A stretch of 64,000 nt of DNA from Paenilisteria newyorkensis (GCF_000766145.1 NZ_JNFB01000045.1:104177-168176); one strand, 5' to 3'; positions 28,986 to 38,208 are shown, counted from the stretch's first letter. Translations and numbers: made by a program. Notes: generated by a model not told the origin, from the letters alone.

Positions 28986-29261
28986 ATGAAAAAAATTCTA
29001 GCAAGTATGATGATGATAGCTGTTCTTTCCGTTAGTTTTGTTGGTGCGTCGGGAGTTATTAACGAGCAAAAAGTAGAGGCTGCCGCTGCAACTAGTATTT
29101 ATGTAAAAGTTACTCGCACGTCTCAGATACAATATGGCTCGCTCTATGTTACAGTGTCACAAAATGGTTATACTTATAGAGGTACCGTCTACAATACAAA
29201 GGCAGCAGCATGCTATTCTAAGAACGTTACCGATGCTTATTATGGTTGGGTATATAGATAA
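28986..29261 (+). CDS. Small secreted protein of unknown function
   Basis: A 91-residue protein with a signal peptide (about 1-33, ending VEAAAA) and a mature part of about 58 residues rich in Tyr, Thr and Ser (YVKVTRTSQIQYGSLYVTVS). One cysteine is left in the mature part. An ATG at 28977 is also in frame but touches the GAAGGG site, so 28986 is favoured. I do not recognise the family. A cre-like sequence at 28885-28898 (12 of 14 positions) lies upstream. Confidence 0.6.
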   Translation: MKKILASMMMIAVLSVSFVGASGVINEQKVEAAAATSIYVKVTRTSQIQYGSLYVTVSQNGYTYRGTVYNTKAAACYSKNVTDAYYGWVYR

Positions 29262-29299
29262 GCCCTTTTCAAAAAAGTGGACTTGACAATAAGAAACTT

Positions 29300-29335
29300 C
29301 ACTAAGGCGTTCACCTGAGGGAGGACGCCTTAGTG
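29300..29335. terminator. Terminator between secreted protein and zinc-ribbon genes
   Basis: Perfect 11-base arms CACTAAGGCGT and ACGCCTTAGTG followed by TGATTTTTAC, between convergent genes. Confidence 0.75.
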
Positions 29336-29349
29336 TGATTTTTACAAAT

Positions 29350-29619
29350 CTAACGCCAACGCTCTAACTTCTTCAAGAATTTTTTAGTATACATCTTATT
29401 AAGGAAAAACTTCCCGACTTTACTCATATCAGATTCCTGAAATCCTTTTAAACTAATTTCGTAAAACTCATCAAACGTTGCGTCAGGATTCGTCCACTCG
29501 CCATTTTCGTAACATTTCAAACAGAATTTCTCCGAGCGCGTACCATCTTTTTCCGTACCAAATTCTTCAGGTTTACTCATAGGCATGCCGCAACTTTGGC
29601 ACTGTGGTGTTTTCGCCAT
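29350..29619 (-). CDS. Putative zinc-ribbon protein
   Basis: An 89-residue protein starting MAKTPQCQSCGMPMSKPEEF, with a second cysteine pair in FCLKCYENGEW. The two CXXC pairs and the CGMPM motif match the putative zinc-ribbon family (PF12674). RBS GGAGAGATG. The C-terminus is helical and basic. Function unknown, possibly nucleic-acid or protein binding. Confidence 0.82.
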   Translation of the reverse strand: MAKTPQCQSCGMPMSKPEEFGTEKDGTRSEKFCLKCYENGEWTNPDATFDEFYEISLKGFQESDMSKVGKFFLNKMYTKKFLKKLERWR

Positions 29620-29704
29620 TCTTCATCTCTCCATTTCCATAACATATAGTATAAAGTATAGCGTACTCCGATTCTGCGCACAATAGGCGAGCTGAAAATA
29701 GTAA

Positions 29705-30130
29705 TTATTTCATGTACCCGAGGATTAAATCTTGCTCAGCTTGTATCTCTAGTTTGCGAATAATTAACATATACTGATACAAAGCAGTGTTTGAACAGCT
29801 GAACTTGTTTTGCTGTAATTGTTGAAAAAGATATTCCAGTGTAGCTGTAAATACAAGATGGAAGTATTGAACCGTTTCTAACAATGGCGTTCCGATATCC
29901 TTCCGATCTTCTCCAACATTTTGAAAGATGGAAGTGCTGACATAGTTTTGTTGTATTTGCTTACTAACCATTTGAAAAAGTTGTGTAATTTCCTGTGTTT
30001 GCGACACAAGAAACCCGTCGTATTCCTTGCGCTGTGCATATTCGTCGGTCTCCGTGTAATAAGTAGAAACCCAATAGCGGACAATATTTTCTATATTCTG
30101 CTCAACATATTGAAAAATTTTTTGCACCAT
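29705..30130 (-). CDS. Hypothetical all-helical protein, possibly RsbR N-terminal-like
   Basis: A 141-residue protein without membrane segment or signal peptide. It is predicted helical throughout and rich in Gln and Tyr. The start MVQKIFQYVEQNIENIVRYW vaguely resembles N-terminal domains of RsbR-type stressosome proteins, but no STAS domain follows and I would not insist on this. It lies between the zinc-ribbon gene and a divergent DNA repair gene. Confidence 0.5.
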   Translation of the reverse strand: MVQKIFQYVEQNIENIVRYWVSTYYTETDEYAQRKEYDGFLVSQTQEITQLFQMVSKQIQQNYVSTSIFQNVGEDRKDIGTPLLETVQYFHLVFTATLEYLFQQLQQNKFSCSNTALYQYMLIIRKLEIQAEQDLILGYMK

Positions 30131-30352
30131 GCGAATCCCCTACTTTCTAAATACTGCCATGCTAATTCATTATACTGCCTTGGCGTAGAAAAAGATAGAT
30201 GATTCGACGTTGTTCACAGAATTGTCGGAATTATAAGGATATCTGGTAATATTTTTCCTCTTATGAAATAAAAACCAATCACAACTCGCTCGCTATCCAC
30301 CGAAACTTCCGCTATACTATAAAGTAATAAAGTTCGAAAAAAGGAGAAGTCT

Positions 30353-31060
30353 ATGAATACCAATGAAGTGATGCAACAACTCGAATCTCTCGGTTCTGAG
30401 CAAACCAAAAAGACCCTCTGTCGACACGGCGTTAATGAGCCAGTTTTCGGTGTTAAAATCGGAGACATGAAGAAACTTCTAGTCAAAAAAATAAAGGACT
30501 CAAATGTTTCACGTGAACTTTTCGCGACTGGAAATTATGATGCACAATATTTAGCAGGCCTGACAATCAACCCAAAAGAAGTCACAAAAGAAGAGCTTCT
30601 CACCTGGGCAGAAACAGCGAATTGTTCTGCGATAAACGAAGCAATCGTCGCCAGTCTTGCAGCAGAAACCCCGTACGCAACCGAGCTCGCTAAAACATGG
30701 ATGGCATCCGACGAAGAACGAATAGAAGATACCGGATGGAGCTGCTACGCCAACTATTTGTCACTAACACCAAACGAGGAAATCAACGAAACCGAGGTCC
30801 TCACGCTTTTAGAAAATGTCGAAAAAAACATTCACGAAGCCAAAAATAGCGTCAAATATACGATGAACCAATTCGTCATCTGCACAGGAAGCTACTACCC
30901 ACCTCTACTTGAAAAAGCCATCTCCGTTGCCAAAAACATCGGCCAAGTACACGTAGACATGGGCGACACCTCCTGTAAAGTCCCGCTAGCAAGCGACTAC
31001 ATCGAAAAAGTAATAGAAAAAGACCGCGTTGGGAAAAAACGAAAACGCGCCATTTGTTAA
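30353..31060 (+). CDS. DNA alkylation repair protein, AlkD-like
   Basis: A 235-residue protein built of HEAT-like helical repeats. Conserved family segments include HGVNEPVFGVKIGDMKKL near residue 25, AGLTINPKEVTKEELLTWAE and EDTGWSCYANYLSL. AlkD-type enzymes remove positively charged alkylated bases by a non-flipping glycosylase mechanism. RBS AAAAGGAGAAG. It is a single gene with its own terminator. Confidence 0.88.
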   Translation: MNTNEVMQQLESLGSEQTKKTLCRHGVNEPVFGVKIGDMKKLLVKKIKDSNVSRELFATGNYDAQYLAGLTINPKEVTKEELLTWAETANCSAINEAIVASLAAETPYATELAKTWMASDEERIEDTGWSCYANYLSLTPNEEINETEVLTLLENVEKNIHEAKNSVKYTMNQFVICTGSYYPPLLEKAISVAKNIGQVHVDMGDTSCKVPLASDYIEKVIEKDRVGKKRKRAIC

Positions 31061-31061
31061 A

Positions 31062-31103
31062 TGAAAGCCTGTGAAATCAAATTGGTTTCACAGGTTTTCT
31101 TTA
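31062..31103 (+). terminator. Terminator after the AlkD-like gene
   Basis: AAAGCCTGTGAAA / TTTCACAGGTTTTCTTT hairpin with T-rich tail. Confidence 0.85.
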
Positions 31104-31192
31104 TTCTGGAAAACTAGAATACTAATTTTGTCCACAAATCTATATTTCCCCCACTATTCGCACAGCCCCTAAAAAAGGTACACTTAAGATGT

Positions 31193-31206
31193 TGAAAACA
31201 CTTACA
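31193..31206 (+). promoter_or_regulatory. Probable cre site of the ABC importer operon
   Basis: TGAAAACACTTACA fits 13 of 14 positions of the cre consensus (A instead of the central G) and lies 18 bases before the first permease start. Confidence 0.5.
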
Positions 31207-31224
31207 AAAGCGGGGTGACACGAA

Positions 31225-32154
31225 TTGAAGAAGTTCTTCAAAAAACTCTACGCGAATAAAATCTGGTTATTCATGGTTTTGCCGGGAGTCGCATGGTTTT
31301 TAATCTTTGCGTATTTACCGATGTTTGGAACTGTGATTGCCTTTAAAGATTACCGTGTAGATGGAAACGGTTTCATATCTAGTCTGATGAGCAGTGACTG
31401 GGTAGGTTTAGAAAATTTCAAGTTTTTATTTAGAACAGATGATGCCTTTATTATCACGCGAAATACCGTACTTTATAACTTAGTCTTTATCATCGTGGGG
31501 CTCCTTTTGGGCGTTGCTTTGGCGATCGTCTTTAACAGTCTCGTGAACAAACGCATGGCAAAAGTCTACCAAACCGGTATGCTATTTCCCTATTTCCTAT
31601 CCTGGGTTGTTGTAAGTTACTTCCTATACAGCTTCCTGAGTGAAGATAGCGGACTACTTAATTCACTGATTGTTTCCTTTGGCGGTGATCCGATTTCGTG
31701 GTACAGCGATCCGAAATATTGGCCCTTTATCCTGATTTTCATGAACATCTGGAAAGGCCTGGGCTATGGAAGTATCGTTTATCTGGCCGCGATTGCCGGA
31801 ATTGACCGGAACTACTACGAGGCTGCGATGATTGATGGTGCTGGCAAATGGCAACAAATCCGCCACGTGACAATTCCAGCTTTGACGCCACTGATCATTA
31901 TCTTAACAATTCTAAACGTCGGCAAAATTTTCAACTCTGATTTCGGTTTGTTCTATCAACTTCCGCGAAATTCAGGGCCACTTTACCCAGTGACGGATGT
32001 TATCGATACATACGTTTACCGCGGTTTAACATCGCTTGGGGACATCAGTATGAGCGCTGCGGCAGGACTTTATCAGTCGATTGTCGGCTTCATTCTCGTC
32101 ATGCTGACAAACTATATCGTGAAGAAAATCGATCCAGAATATGCACTATTTTAA
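31225..32154 (+). CDS. ABC sugar importer permease, LplB/YtcP type (first subunit)
   Basis: A 309-residue protein with six predicted transmembrane segments and the EAA loop EAAMIDGAGKWQQIRHVTIP, which contacts the ATPase. TTG start after GCGGGGTGA. Proteins of this type import complex oligosaccharides or uronides. It is followed after 17 bases by the second permease and then a DUF3502-type binding protein. No ATPase gene is present, so a shared MsmX-like ATPase is likely used. Confidence 0.92.
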   Translation: MKKFFKKLYANKIWLFMVLPGVAWFLIFAYLPMFGTVIAFKDYRVDGNGFISSLMSSDWVGLENFKFLFRTDDAFIITRNTVLYNLVFIIVGLLLGVALAIVFNSLVNKRMAKVYQTGMLFPYFLSWVVVSYFLYSFLSEDSGLLNSLIVSFGGDPISWYSDPKYWPFILIFMNIWKGLGYGSIVYLAAIAGIDRNYYEAAMIDGAGKWQQIRHVTIPALTPLIIILTILNVGKIFNSDFGLFYQLPRNSGPLYPVTDVIDTYVYRGLTSLGDISMSAAAGLYQSIVGFILVMLTNYIVKKIDPEYALF

Positions 32155-32171
32155 AAACGGAGGCGAGTTAA

Positions 32172-33146
32172 TTGGCAGAACAAATAGAACAAGTCGAGCA
32201 GTTAGAGCAGGTTAATGGCGACCTCCGCCTGCCGAAAAAAAATAAACCTAACAAATCGGACGTCGTAGATTTTGAACCGAAAATGAACGTAGCAATGAAT
32301 ATCTTGCTCGGATTTCTCGCCATACTCTGCGTTTTTCCGTTCCTGTACATCATCGTTATTTCATTCAGTAGCCAAGATGCACTGGCAACAAACGGTTTCC
32401 GCCTCATTCCGAGCGAGTGGAGCACCGAAGCTTATAAATATCTGTGGAATATGAAAGGTCAACTGCTCCAATCATATGGCGTAACAATCGTCGTGACGGT
32501 AGTTGGTACTGTGTTTAGCGTATCGATGATCGCCTTATACTCCTACGCGATTTCCAGAAAACAGTTCGCCTACCGCAAGCAATTCACGTTCTTAGCCTTT
32601 TTCACGATGCTATTTAGCGGCGGGATGGTACCAGCATACATCGTCATGACCCAAGTACTCCAACTGAAAAATTCCATCTGGGCACTGATTCTGCCACTAG
32701 CGATGAACGCATTTTACATCATGATTATGCGGACCTTCTTTATCCGCTCGATTCCAGAGCCGATACTCGAAGCCGCACGAATCGAAGGCGCCAGCGAACT
32801 ACGCATTTTGCTAAAAATTGTCTTACCATTATCGTTACCTGGTATCGCAACAATTGCACTGTTCAGCACGCTCGGCTATTGGAACGACTGGTTCAACGCC
32901 TCACTTTACATCGACAACCCGCAACTAGTCCCGCTCCAATCCTTGTTGATGAAAATTGAGAATAATCTAGAATTCATGCGCCAAAATGCAGACATCGCGT
33001 TCACATCGGGAGCCTTCAAAGGAATCCCACAAGACGGCGCAAAAATGGCGATGGTTGTTATTTCGACAATTCCAATCGCGATTACGTATCCATTTTTCCA
33101 GAAATATTTCATAAGTGGTTTAACCATCGGCGGCGTAAAAGAATAG
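32172..33146 (+). CDS. ABC sugar importer permease (second subunit)
   Basis: A 324-residue protein with a charged N-terminal tail of about 40 residues and six transmembrane segments. The EAA loop is EAARIEGASELRILLKIVLP near residue 205. TTG start after GGAGGCGAG. It is the partner of the upstream permease (carbohydrate uptake CUT1 group). The last two kinds of motif, GYWNDWFNA and QDGAKMAMVVIS, are typical of the YtcP/LplC side. Confidence 0.93.
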   Translation: MAEQIEQVEQLEQVNGDLRLPKKNKPNKSDVVDFEPKMNVAMNILLGFLAILCVFPFLYIIVISFSSQDALATNGFRLIPSEWSTEAYKYLWNMKGQLLQSYGVTIVVTVVGTVFSVSMIALYSYAISRKQFAYRKQFTFLAFFTMLFSGGMVPAYIVMTQVLQLKNSIWALILPLAMNAFYIMIMRTFFIRSIPEPILEAARIEGASELRILLKIVLPLSLPGIATIALFSTLGYWNDWFNASLYIDNPQLVPLQSLLMKIENNLEFMRQNADIAFTSGAFKGIPQDGAKMAMVVISTIPIAITYPFFQKYFISGLTIGGVKE

Positions 33147-33272
33147 CCCAGCGGGCTGAGAAACGGTCATCTGCGTCGTTAAAGATTCCGTTCCGGTGCT
33201 CATGTACAGGTCGTACATTCCGCTCCGGTACTCATCCTTGCCTAGCATCTAACCATTTCTCAGCCCGCTGGG
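33147..33272. repeat. Intergenic palindromic element E2
   Basis: Outer arms CCCAGCGGGCTGAGAAA (33147-33163) and its exact reverse complement (33256-33272). Its core (33193-33228) and flanking interior, read on the minus strand, closely match E1, including CCTAGGC/GCTAGGC, TGAG-ACCG, GTACGAC-TGTAC-TGAGCA-CGG and AACGACG-AGATG blocks. It sits between the second permease and the solute-binding protein gene, where it may lower or uncouple expression. Confidence 0.8.
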
Positions 33273-33379
33273 GTTCGGCGATGCAAGACTGATTTTGAGT
33301 AAAAAAACATTTAAAAAATCTATGATAAAATAGGGTTCTGGGTAGCGCTCGGAATCCTGATGAAAAGGGAGGATTTTTG

Positions 33380-34849
33380 ATGAAGAAGAAACTGTTTTTG
33401 GTGATGATTTTGAGTTTTGTGATGTTGGTGATGGCGGCTTGTGGGAGTGATAAATCGGCGAGCGGGGATAGTGAGGTTACGCTGAAATGGTATATGATTG
33501 GGACGCCTCAGAAGGATCATGATAAGGTGATGAAAGAGGTGAATAAATATACACAGGAGAAGCTTGGTTTTGGCGTGGATATGACGCAAATCGACTGGGG
33601 CGACTACGGTAGCAGAATGCAAACGATGATTAATTCGGGCGAAAATTTTGATATCGCTTACACGGCTGCGGGAGAGTTCGTAACGTATTCTCAAAAAGGC
33701 GCGTTCATGGATATTTCGAAGTATCTTGATAACGAAGGCAAGAAGATGAAAGCCGAATTGAATAGCCAGCTTTGGGAAGGCGTGACGATGGATAACAAGG
33801 TCTATGGTGTGCCTTCGAACAAAGAAATCGGTGAGCAACAAGTGTATGTTTTCAATAAAAACTTAGTGGATAAATACAAAATGGACGTTTCCAAAGTGAA
33901 GAATTTTGCTGACTTAGGTCCGCTTTTGAAAATAATCAAGGAAAATGAGCCGAACATCACGCCAATCGGTGGGAATAAAGACTTTAAACCGGTAACGCCG
34001 TTTGATTATTTGATTGACTCTGCGGTTCCGCTTCCATTTGCGGTCGATGAGTACAATGATACTGGCAAAGTAGTGAATTTTTATGAGCAACCTGAAACGG
34101 TGAAAATTTTGAAAGACTTGCATGGTTTTTATGAGGATGGCTATGTGAGTAAGGATATCGCGACGTCGACTGATCCGTGGTCTTATGAGAAGGAAAACTG
34201 GTTTGTGCGTATTGAGAAATATCAGCCGTACGCGGAATCGATTTGGGATAAGCAAACGAATGGTCAGTATAAAGTGGTGACGCAGCCAATTATGAAAACG
34301 CCAATCGTTAAAAATAGTTCTGTGACGGGCGCGATTCAAGCTGTTTCTGTGACGTCGAAGCATCCGAAAGAGTCTGTGGAGTTCTTGAACTTGCTGAACA
34401 CAGATCCGTATTTGCGTAACTTGGTTGACAAAGGGATTGAAGGGACGCATTACACGGAGCTAGCGGATGGCAGTATTGAGGATCTACCAGCGCGCGTGGA
34501 GAATTATTCGATGCCGACTTATGCGCTCGGAAACCACTTTATTTTGAAGCGTTATTCGGATGAGCCGAAAGATAAATGGGAGAAATTCAAGAAGTTTAAC
34601 GAGGAGTCAAAAGCATCGCCAGGACTCGGATTCTATTTTGACTCGAAAAATGTCCGCACAGAAATTGCCGCGATTACGAACGTTTGTAATGAATTCGGAC
34701 CAGCGCTTCTGACGGGGACGGTCGATCCGGATGATTACATGCCGAAATTCAAGAAGAAATTGAATGACGCGGGCATGAAAACCGTGATGGCTGAGATGCA
34801 GAAGCAGTATGACGCGTTTAAGAAAGAGAATAAGGAAAAGGTAAATTAA
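33380..34849 (+). CDS. Extracellular solute-binding lipoprotein of the ABC importer
   Basis: A 489-residue lipoprotein: signal peptide with lipobox VMAAC (Cys near residue 21), then a periplasmic-binding-protein fold. The C-terminal half (FYFDSKNVRTEIAAI, YMPKFKKKLNDAGM) resembles DUF3502-type LplA proteins. A TTG at 33377 precedes the preferred ATG at 33380, behind AAAGGGAGG. It captures an oligosaccharide outside the membrane and delivers it to the two permeases upstream. The ligand is unknown. Confidence 0.93.
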   Translation: MKKKLFLVMILSFVMLVMAACGSDKSASGDSEVTLKWYMIGTPQKDHDKVMKEVNKYTQEKLGFGVDMTQIDWGDYGSRMQTMINSGENFDIAYTAAGEFVTYSQKGAFMDISKYLDNEGKKMKAELNSQLWEGVTMDNKVYGVPSNKEIGEQQVYVFNKNLVDKYKMDVSKVKNFADLGPLLKIIKENEPNITPIGGNKDFKPVTPFDYLIDSAVPLPFAVDEYNDTGKVVNFYEQPETVKILKDLHGFYEDGYVSKDIATSTDPWSYEKENWFVRIEKYQPYAESIWDKQTNGQYKVVTQPIMKTPIVKNSSVTGAIQAVSVTSKHPKESVEFLNLLNTDPYLRNLVDKGIEGTHYTELADGSIEDLPARVENYSMPTYALGNHFILKRYSDEPKDKWEKFKKFNEESKASPGLGFYFDSKNVRTEIAAITNVCNEFGPALLTGTVDPDDYMPKFKKKLNDAGMKTVMAEMQKQYDAFKKENKEKVN

Positions 34850-34865
34850 ATACTGTTAAAACGCT

Positions 34866-34902
34866 AAGTCGTGGTTCGATAGCCTCTATCAAACCACGAC
34901 TT
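34866..34902 (+). terminator. Terminator after the solute-binding protein gene
   Basis: AAGTCGTGGTT and AACCACGACTT arms, with an inner GATAG/CTATC pairing, followed by TTCT. The T run is short. Confidence 0.75.
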
Positions 34903-34936
34903 TTCTGCGTTCTAAAACTAATTTCCAAATAAACGC

Positions 34937-34985
34937 TTGACTTTTAAAAACTACAACTGTAGAATGTAATTAACGACAAGTGTAG
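34937..34985 (+). promoter_or_regulatory. BlaI-type promoter with operator dyads
   Basis: TTGACT (34937-34942), 17-base spacer, TAGAAT (34960-34965). The palindrome CTACAACTGTAG (34951-34962) lies between and over the -10, and a second half-matching copy GACAAGTGTAG is at 34975-34985. This is the TACA-TGTA dyad expected for a BlaI/MecI repressor controlling its own operon. Confidence 0.75.
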
Positions 34986-35008
34986 AAAGTGGAAGGAGGG
35001 TTGAGAAA

Positions 35009-35374
35009 ATGAAACGTTTACCGGATGCAGAGTTTGAAATTATGAAGGCTGTTTGGAAGAGTTCGCCACCAGTTTCGACGAATGAAATCATCGCGGTGTT
35101 GGATGGGGATAAACATTGGAAACCGCAGACTGTTCTTACTTTATTAGTGCGCTTAATCGAGCGGGACTTTTTAGAAAGTGAGAAAGTTGGGCGGGAAAGG
35201 GTGTACACGCCGATCGTTACCGAGGAGATGTATCTTCAATCGGAGACGGAGCAGTTCATGGATAAGCATTACAATAATTCGCTGGTGGGGCTCGTTAATA
35301 CGCTGTATAAGGGCGGCGATATGTCGGACAAAGACATTGACGAACTGAAAGACTGGCTTTCAAAAAGGAGTTGA
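35009..35374 (+). CDS. BlaI/MecI-family transcriptional repressor
   Basis: A 121-residue winged-helix protein: LPDAEFEIMKAVWKSSPPVS at the N-terminus, recognition helix region HWKPQTVLTLLVRLIERDFL and a C-terminal dimerisation part. In this family the repressor is inactivated by cleavage by the partner BlaR1-like metalloprotease. RBS GGAAGGAGGG. The partner gene starts seven bases after its stop codon. No beta-lactamase gene follows, so the regulon is different from the classical one. Confidence 0.93.
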   Translation: MKRLPDAEFEIMKAVWKSSPPVSTNEIIAVLDGDKHWKPQTVLTLLVRLIERDFLESEKVGRERVYTPIVTEEMYLQSETEQFMDKHYNNSLVGLVNTLYKGGDMSDKDIDELKDWLSKRS

Positions 35375-35380
35375 TAAGAT

Positions 35381-37333
35381 GTGGGGCAAATAATGTTTGA
35401 CTTACTAGAAGCATCAATCACGATGGCGATTATTATCGTATTGGTCATGTTGTTTCACCACTTTTTCGGGAAAAAATATTCAGCAAAATGGCGATATTAC
35501 ATTTGGTTCGCTGTGTTAATCGGATTGTTGTTGCCGTTTCGTTTGGAGTTCGAAACAGCGTTGATTAAAGCGCCGATTATTGCGCAGACGGGTGTGGCTG
35601 AACCGGCTACTACGATGGGGAATCTGAATGAAGTAGTCGATGTTAATCCGGTAAATACAGCCGCGTCGCCAGTTGTGGAATCGTTCTGGACGTTACCGAT
35701 GGTTTTATTTAGTATCTGGTTCGCTGGATTTGTTGTTTTCCTAAGCTACAACGTGTGGAAGCATTATCGCTTTTTGCGGATGGTGAAAAGGTGGACGACG
35801 CCAGTAACGGATGCATCGATTTTGGCATTATTTGAGCAAGAGAAACACAATGTGGGGGTAGCTTCAAAGCATATTGAGATACATATGTGTCGATTTGAAA
35901 TTAGCCCGATGTTGATTGGATTCCTGAAGCCGACGATTTTGCTGCCGGAAAAACCAATTGATGAGGAAGAAATGGCCCTGATTTTGCGTCATGAATTAGT
36001 CCATTTTAAACGCAAGGATTTGTGGGTGAACGCGGCGCTCTTGTTGGCAACTGCGATCCATTGGTTTAACCCATTTGTATACGTGATGGGCCGAGCATTC
36101 CAGAACGATTGCGAGGAATCCTGCGATGAAACGTTGCTAACAGGCGAAAATATGGATAAAAGAAGAACATACGGAGAAGCGATTATCGGCTTAATTCGTA
36201 ACAAAGATGTAAAACGAACAGCATTATCAACTAATTTTTATGGAGGGAAAAAGACATTGAAAAACAGACTGACATCTATCATGGACACGAGTAAGAAGAA
36301 GGTGGGCATAGCGGTACTTTGCTGCGGTGCAACGGTTACAGCGATTTTCTTATCGGGAAGCATTTTTATGAATCAAGGCGGCGAAAAAGCGGAGGCGGCT
36401 GCTGAAATTACGGCTAAGCGCGCACAAGAAATTGCGTTGGCAGAAACGGGCGGCGGAACGGTTGTGAAGTATAGCCTCGATTATGAGAACGGCAAGAAAA
36501 TGTATGATATTAAAATCGTGAACGGTAATACGGAATATGAAATGGACATCAGCGCGACGGATGCTAAGATTTACAGTTTTGAGAAAAAGGCAATTAAGGC
36601 TACAACCGCAACGAAAACGCCAGCTTCGACTAAATTGACAGTGACGCCGACTAACGAAATCACGGTGGCAAAAGCGAAACAGATTGCGCTAGCTAAAACA
36701 GGCGGTGGAACAGTGACGCGTGCTAATGTGGACTATGAAAATGGCAAGAAAGTCTATGATATCCAAATTGTGAACGGAAGCGCGAAGTACGAAATGGATA
36801 TTGGCGCGACGGATTCTAAAGTATACAGCTACGAAAAAGAAACAATCAGAACGAGTGCAACAACACCGAGCAAAAACACACAAAGTAACACGACAAAACC
36901 AGCGCAAAATACAACACCGAAAACGAATACGGGAACAACAAACAAAGTAACGACGAATAAAACAACAACAACCGAAATTTCAGCAGCAAGAGCACAACAA
37001 ATCGCACTAGGCAGAACTGGTGGCGGAAAAGTGGTACAATCCTATGTGGATTACGAGAATGGCCGTAAAGTGTATGATATTAAAATCGTAAATGGCAACA
37101 CGGAGTATGACTTGGAGATCGGCGCGGCGGATTCTGTTGTGTACGGTTTCGAGAAGGAAACGATTAATAGAGCGGCTACAAGTACGAAGCCAAACACAAA
37201 TACAACTGCGAAGTCTGCAGGAACTGTTTACAACGACAACGATGATGACGACGACCGTTACGATAACGACAACGACGACGATGACAGATATGATAACGAT
37301 TCGGACGATGATGATCGCTACGATAACGACTAA
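35381..37333 (+). CDS. BlaR1-like M56 metalloprotease sensor with three PepSY domains and an Asp-rich tail
   Basis: A 650-residue membrane protein. It has several N-terminal transmembrane helices, the zinc protease motif HELVH (about 203-207) with the downstream ESCDE segment, and a further membrane helix near 310-325. The usual penicillin-binding sensor is absent. Instead there are three PepSY-like repeats (about 342-400, 425-485 and 530-590; each with RAQ/KQIAL, GGGxV, YDIxIVNG), joined by Thr-rich linkers. The end is a low-complexity tail of Asp/Asn with RYDND units. GTG start at 35381 behind AAAGGAG. It probably senses an extracellular signal and cleaves the BlaI-like repressor. Confidence 0.88.
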   Translation: MGQIMFDLLEASITMAIIIVLVMLFHHFFGKKYSAKWRYYIWFAVLIGLLLPFRLEFETALIKAPIIAQTGVAEPATTMGNLNEVVDVNPVNTAASPVVESFWTLPMVLFSIWFAGFVVFLSYNVWKHYRFLRMVKRWTTPVTDASILALFEQEKHNVGVASKHIEIHMCRFEISPMLIGFLKPTILLPEKPIDEEEMALILRHELVHFKRKDLWVNAALLLATAIHWFNPFVYVMGRAFQNDCEESCDETLLTGENMDKRRTYGEAIIGLIRNKDVKRTALSTNFYGGKKTLKNRLTSIMDTSKKKVGIAVLCCGATVTAIFLSGSIFMNQGGEKAEAAAEITAKRAQEIALAETGGGTVVKYSLDYENGKKMYDIKIVNGNTEYEMDISATDAKIYSFEKKAIKATTATKTPASTKLTVTPTNEITVAKAKQIALAKTGGGTVTRANVDYENGKKVYDIQIVNGSAKYEMDIGATDSKVYSYEKETIRTSATTPSKNTQSNTTKPAQNTTPKTNTGTTNKVTTNKTTTTEISAARAQQIALGRTGGGKVVQSYVDYENGRKVYDIKIVNGNTEYDLEIGAADSVVYGFEKETINRAATSTKPNTNTTAKSAGTVYNDNDDDDDRYDNDNDDDDRYDNDSDDDDRYDND

Positions 37334-37479
37334 AAATTAGAAATAGGAAACCGTCTTATCACTTTCTTTGGAAGGGATGGGGCGGTTTTTCCAATATTTG
37401 TTGGAATGGCGGGATATTTTACGTTATAATAGTGGGAACTGTTGGCATCAGCAGAATCACATTAAAAAGGGGATACATA

Positions 37480-38193
37480 ATGAAAAAGATAGCAAAGCAG
37501 AGGTTAAAGGGCGTTTATTTTTATTCGGTTATTGTTTGGTTGGTTTATATGTTTGTGACGGATCAAGTTGGGACGTATAAAACAGAGTATAATGGGTTAG
37601 GTTTTTCGATACCGACAATAGGTGATTTTCTGCCAGATACGATATTGGTTGTGTTATTTTTAGGGTTGTTCTATATTTTCGTAGTTTTACCGCTTATGGC
37701 ATCTATTCAGTGGTTTTTCTTGCGAGTAGCGGATGTGCAAAAGGCGAGTTGGCGCGAAATCTTGGAAGTGTTCATGAAGCAGAATTATGTGCGTTATTTT
37801 TTAGCGAGTTTACTTATCACGATATTTACTTTCTTATGGTCGCTTCTTTTTATCGTACCAGGAATCATAAAATCGTTTAGTTACTCGCAGGCGTTTCGAT
37901 TAATGCGTGATAATCCGGATTTGACGCCTTTAGATGCGATTAACTTGAGTCGCAAATTGATGGATGGACGAAAAACGGATTTATTTATGTTGCAATTGAG
38001 CTTTATTGTTTGGTTTATTATACCGCTTGTTTTGCTTATCGCAGCTGTGATTACGGAGAATATCTTGTTGACTCGAGCAACGGATATTGTATTTTTTGTA
38101 GTGCTTATTTTCGTTGGGCCTTACTTTCATACCACGAATGCTGTGTTTTATGTCGAGGAAATCAGAGAGCGCTCGGAGCCATTAAAACTATAA
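37480..38193 (+). CDS. DUF975-family membrane protein
   Basis: A 237-residue protein with about five transmembrane segments. The family motif region SYSQAFRLMRDNPDLTPLDA, followed by SRKLMDGRK, marks DUF975. The frame opens at 37432, but the ATG at 37480 has the AAAAGGGG site. The function of the family is unknown. A GTG/ATG gene for a DUF1801 protein follows after 15 bases. Confidence 0.87.
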   Translation: MKKIAKQRLKGVYFYSVIVWLVYMFVTDQVGTYKTEYNGLGFSIPTIGDFLPDTILVVLFLGLFYIFVVLPLMASIQWFFLRVADVQKASWREILEVFMKQNYVRYFLASLLITIFTFLWSLLFIVPGIIKSFSYSQAFRLMRDNPDLTPLDAINLSRKLMDGRKTDLFMLQLSFIVWFIIPLVLLIAAVITENILLTRATDIVFFVVLIFVGPYFHTTNAVFYVEEIRERSEPLKL

Positions 38194-38208
38194 TTTGGAG
38201 GGATTGGG

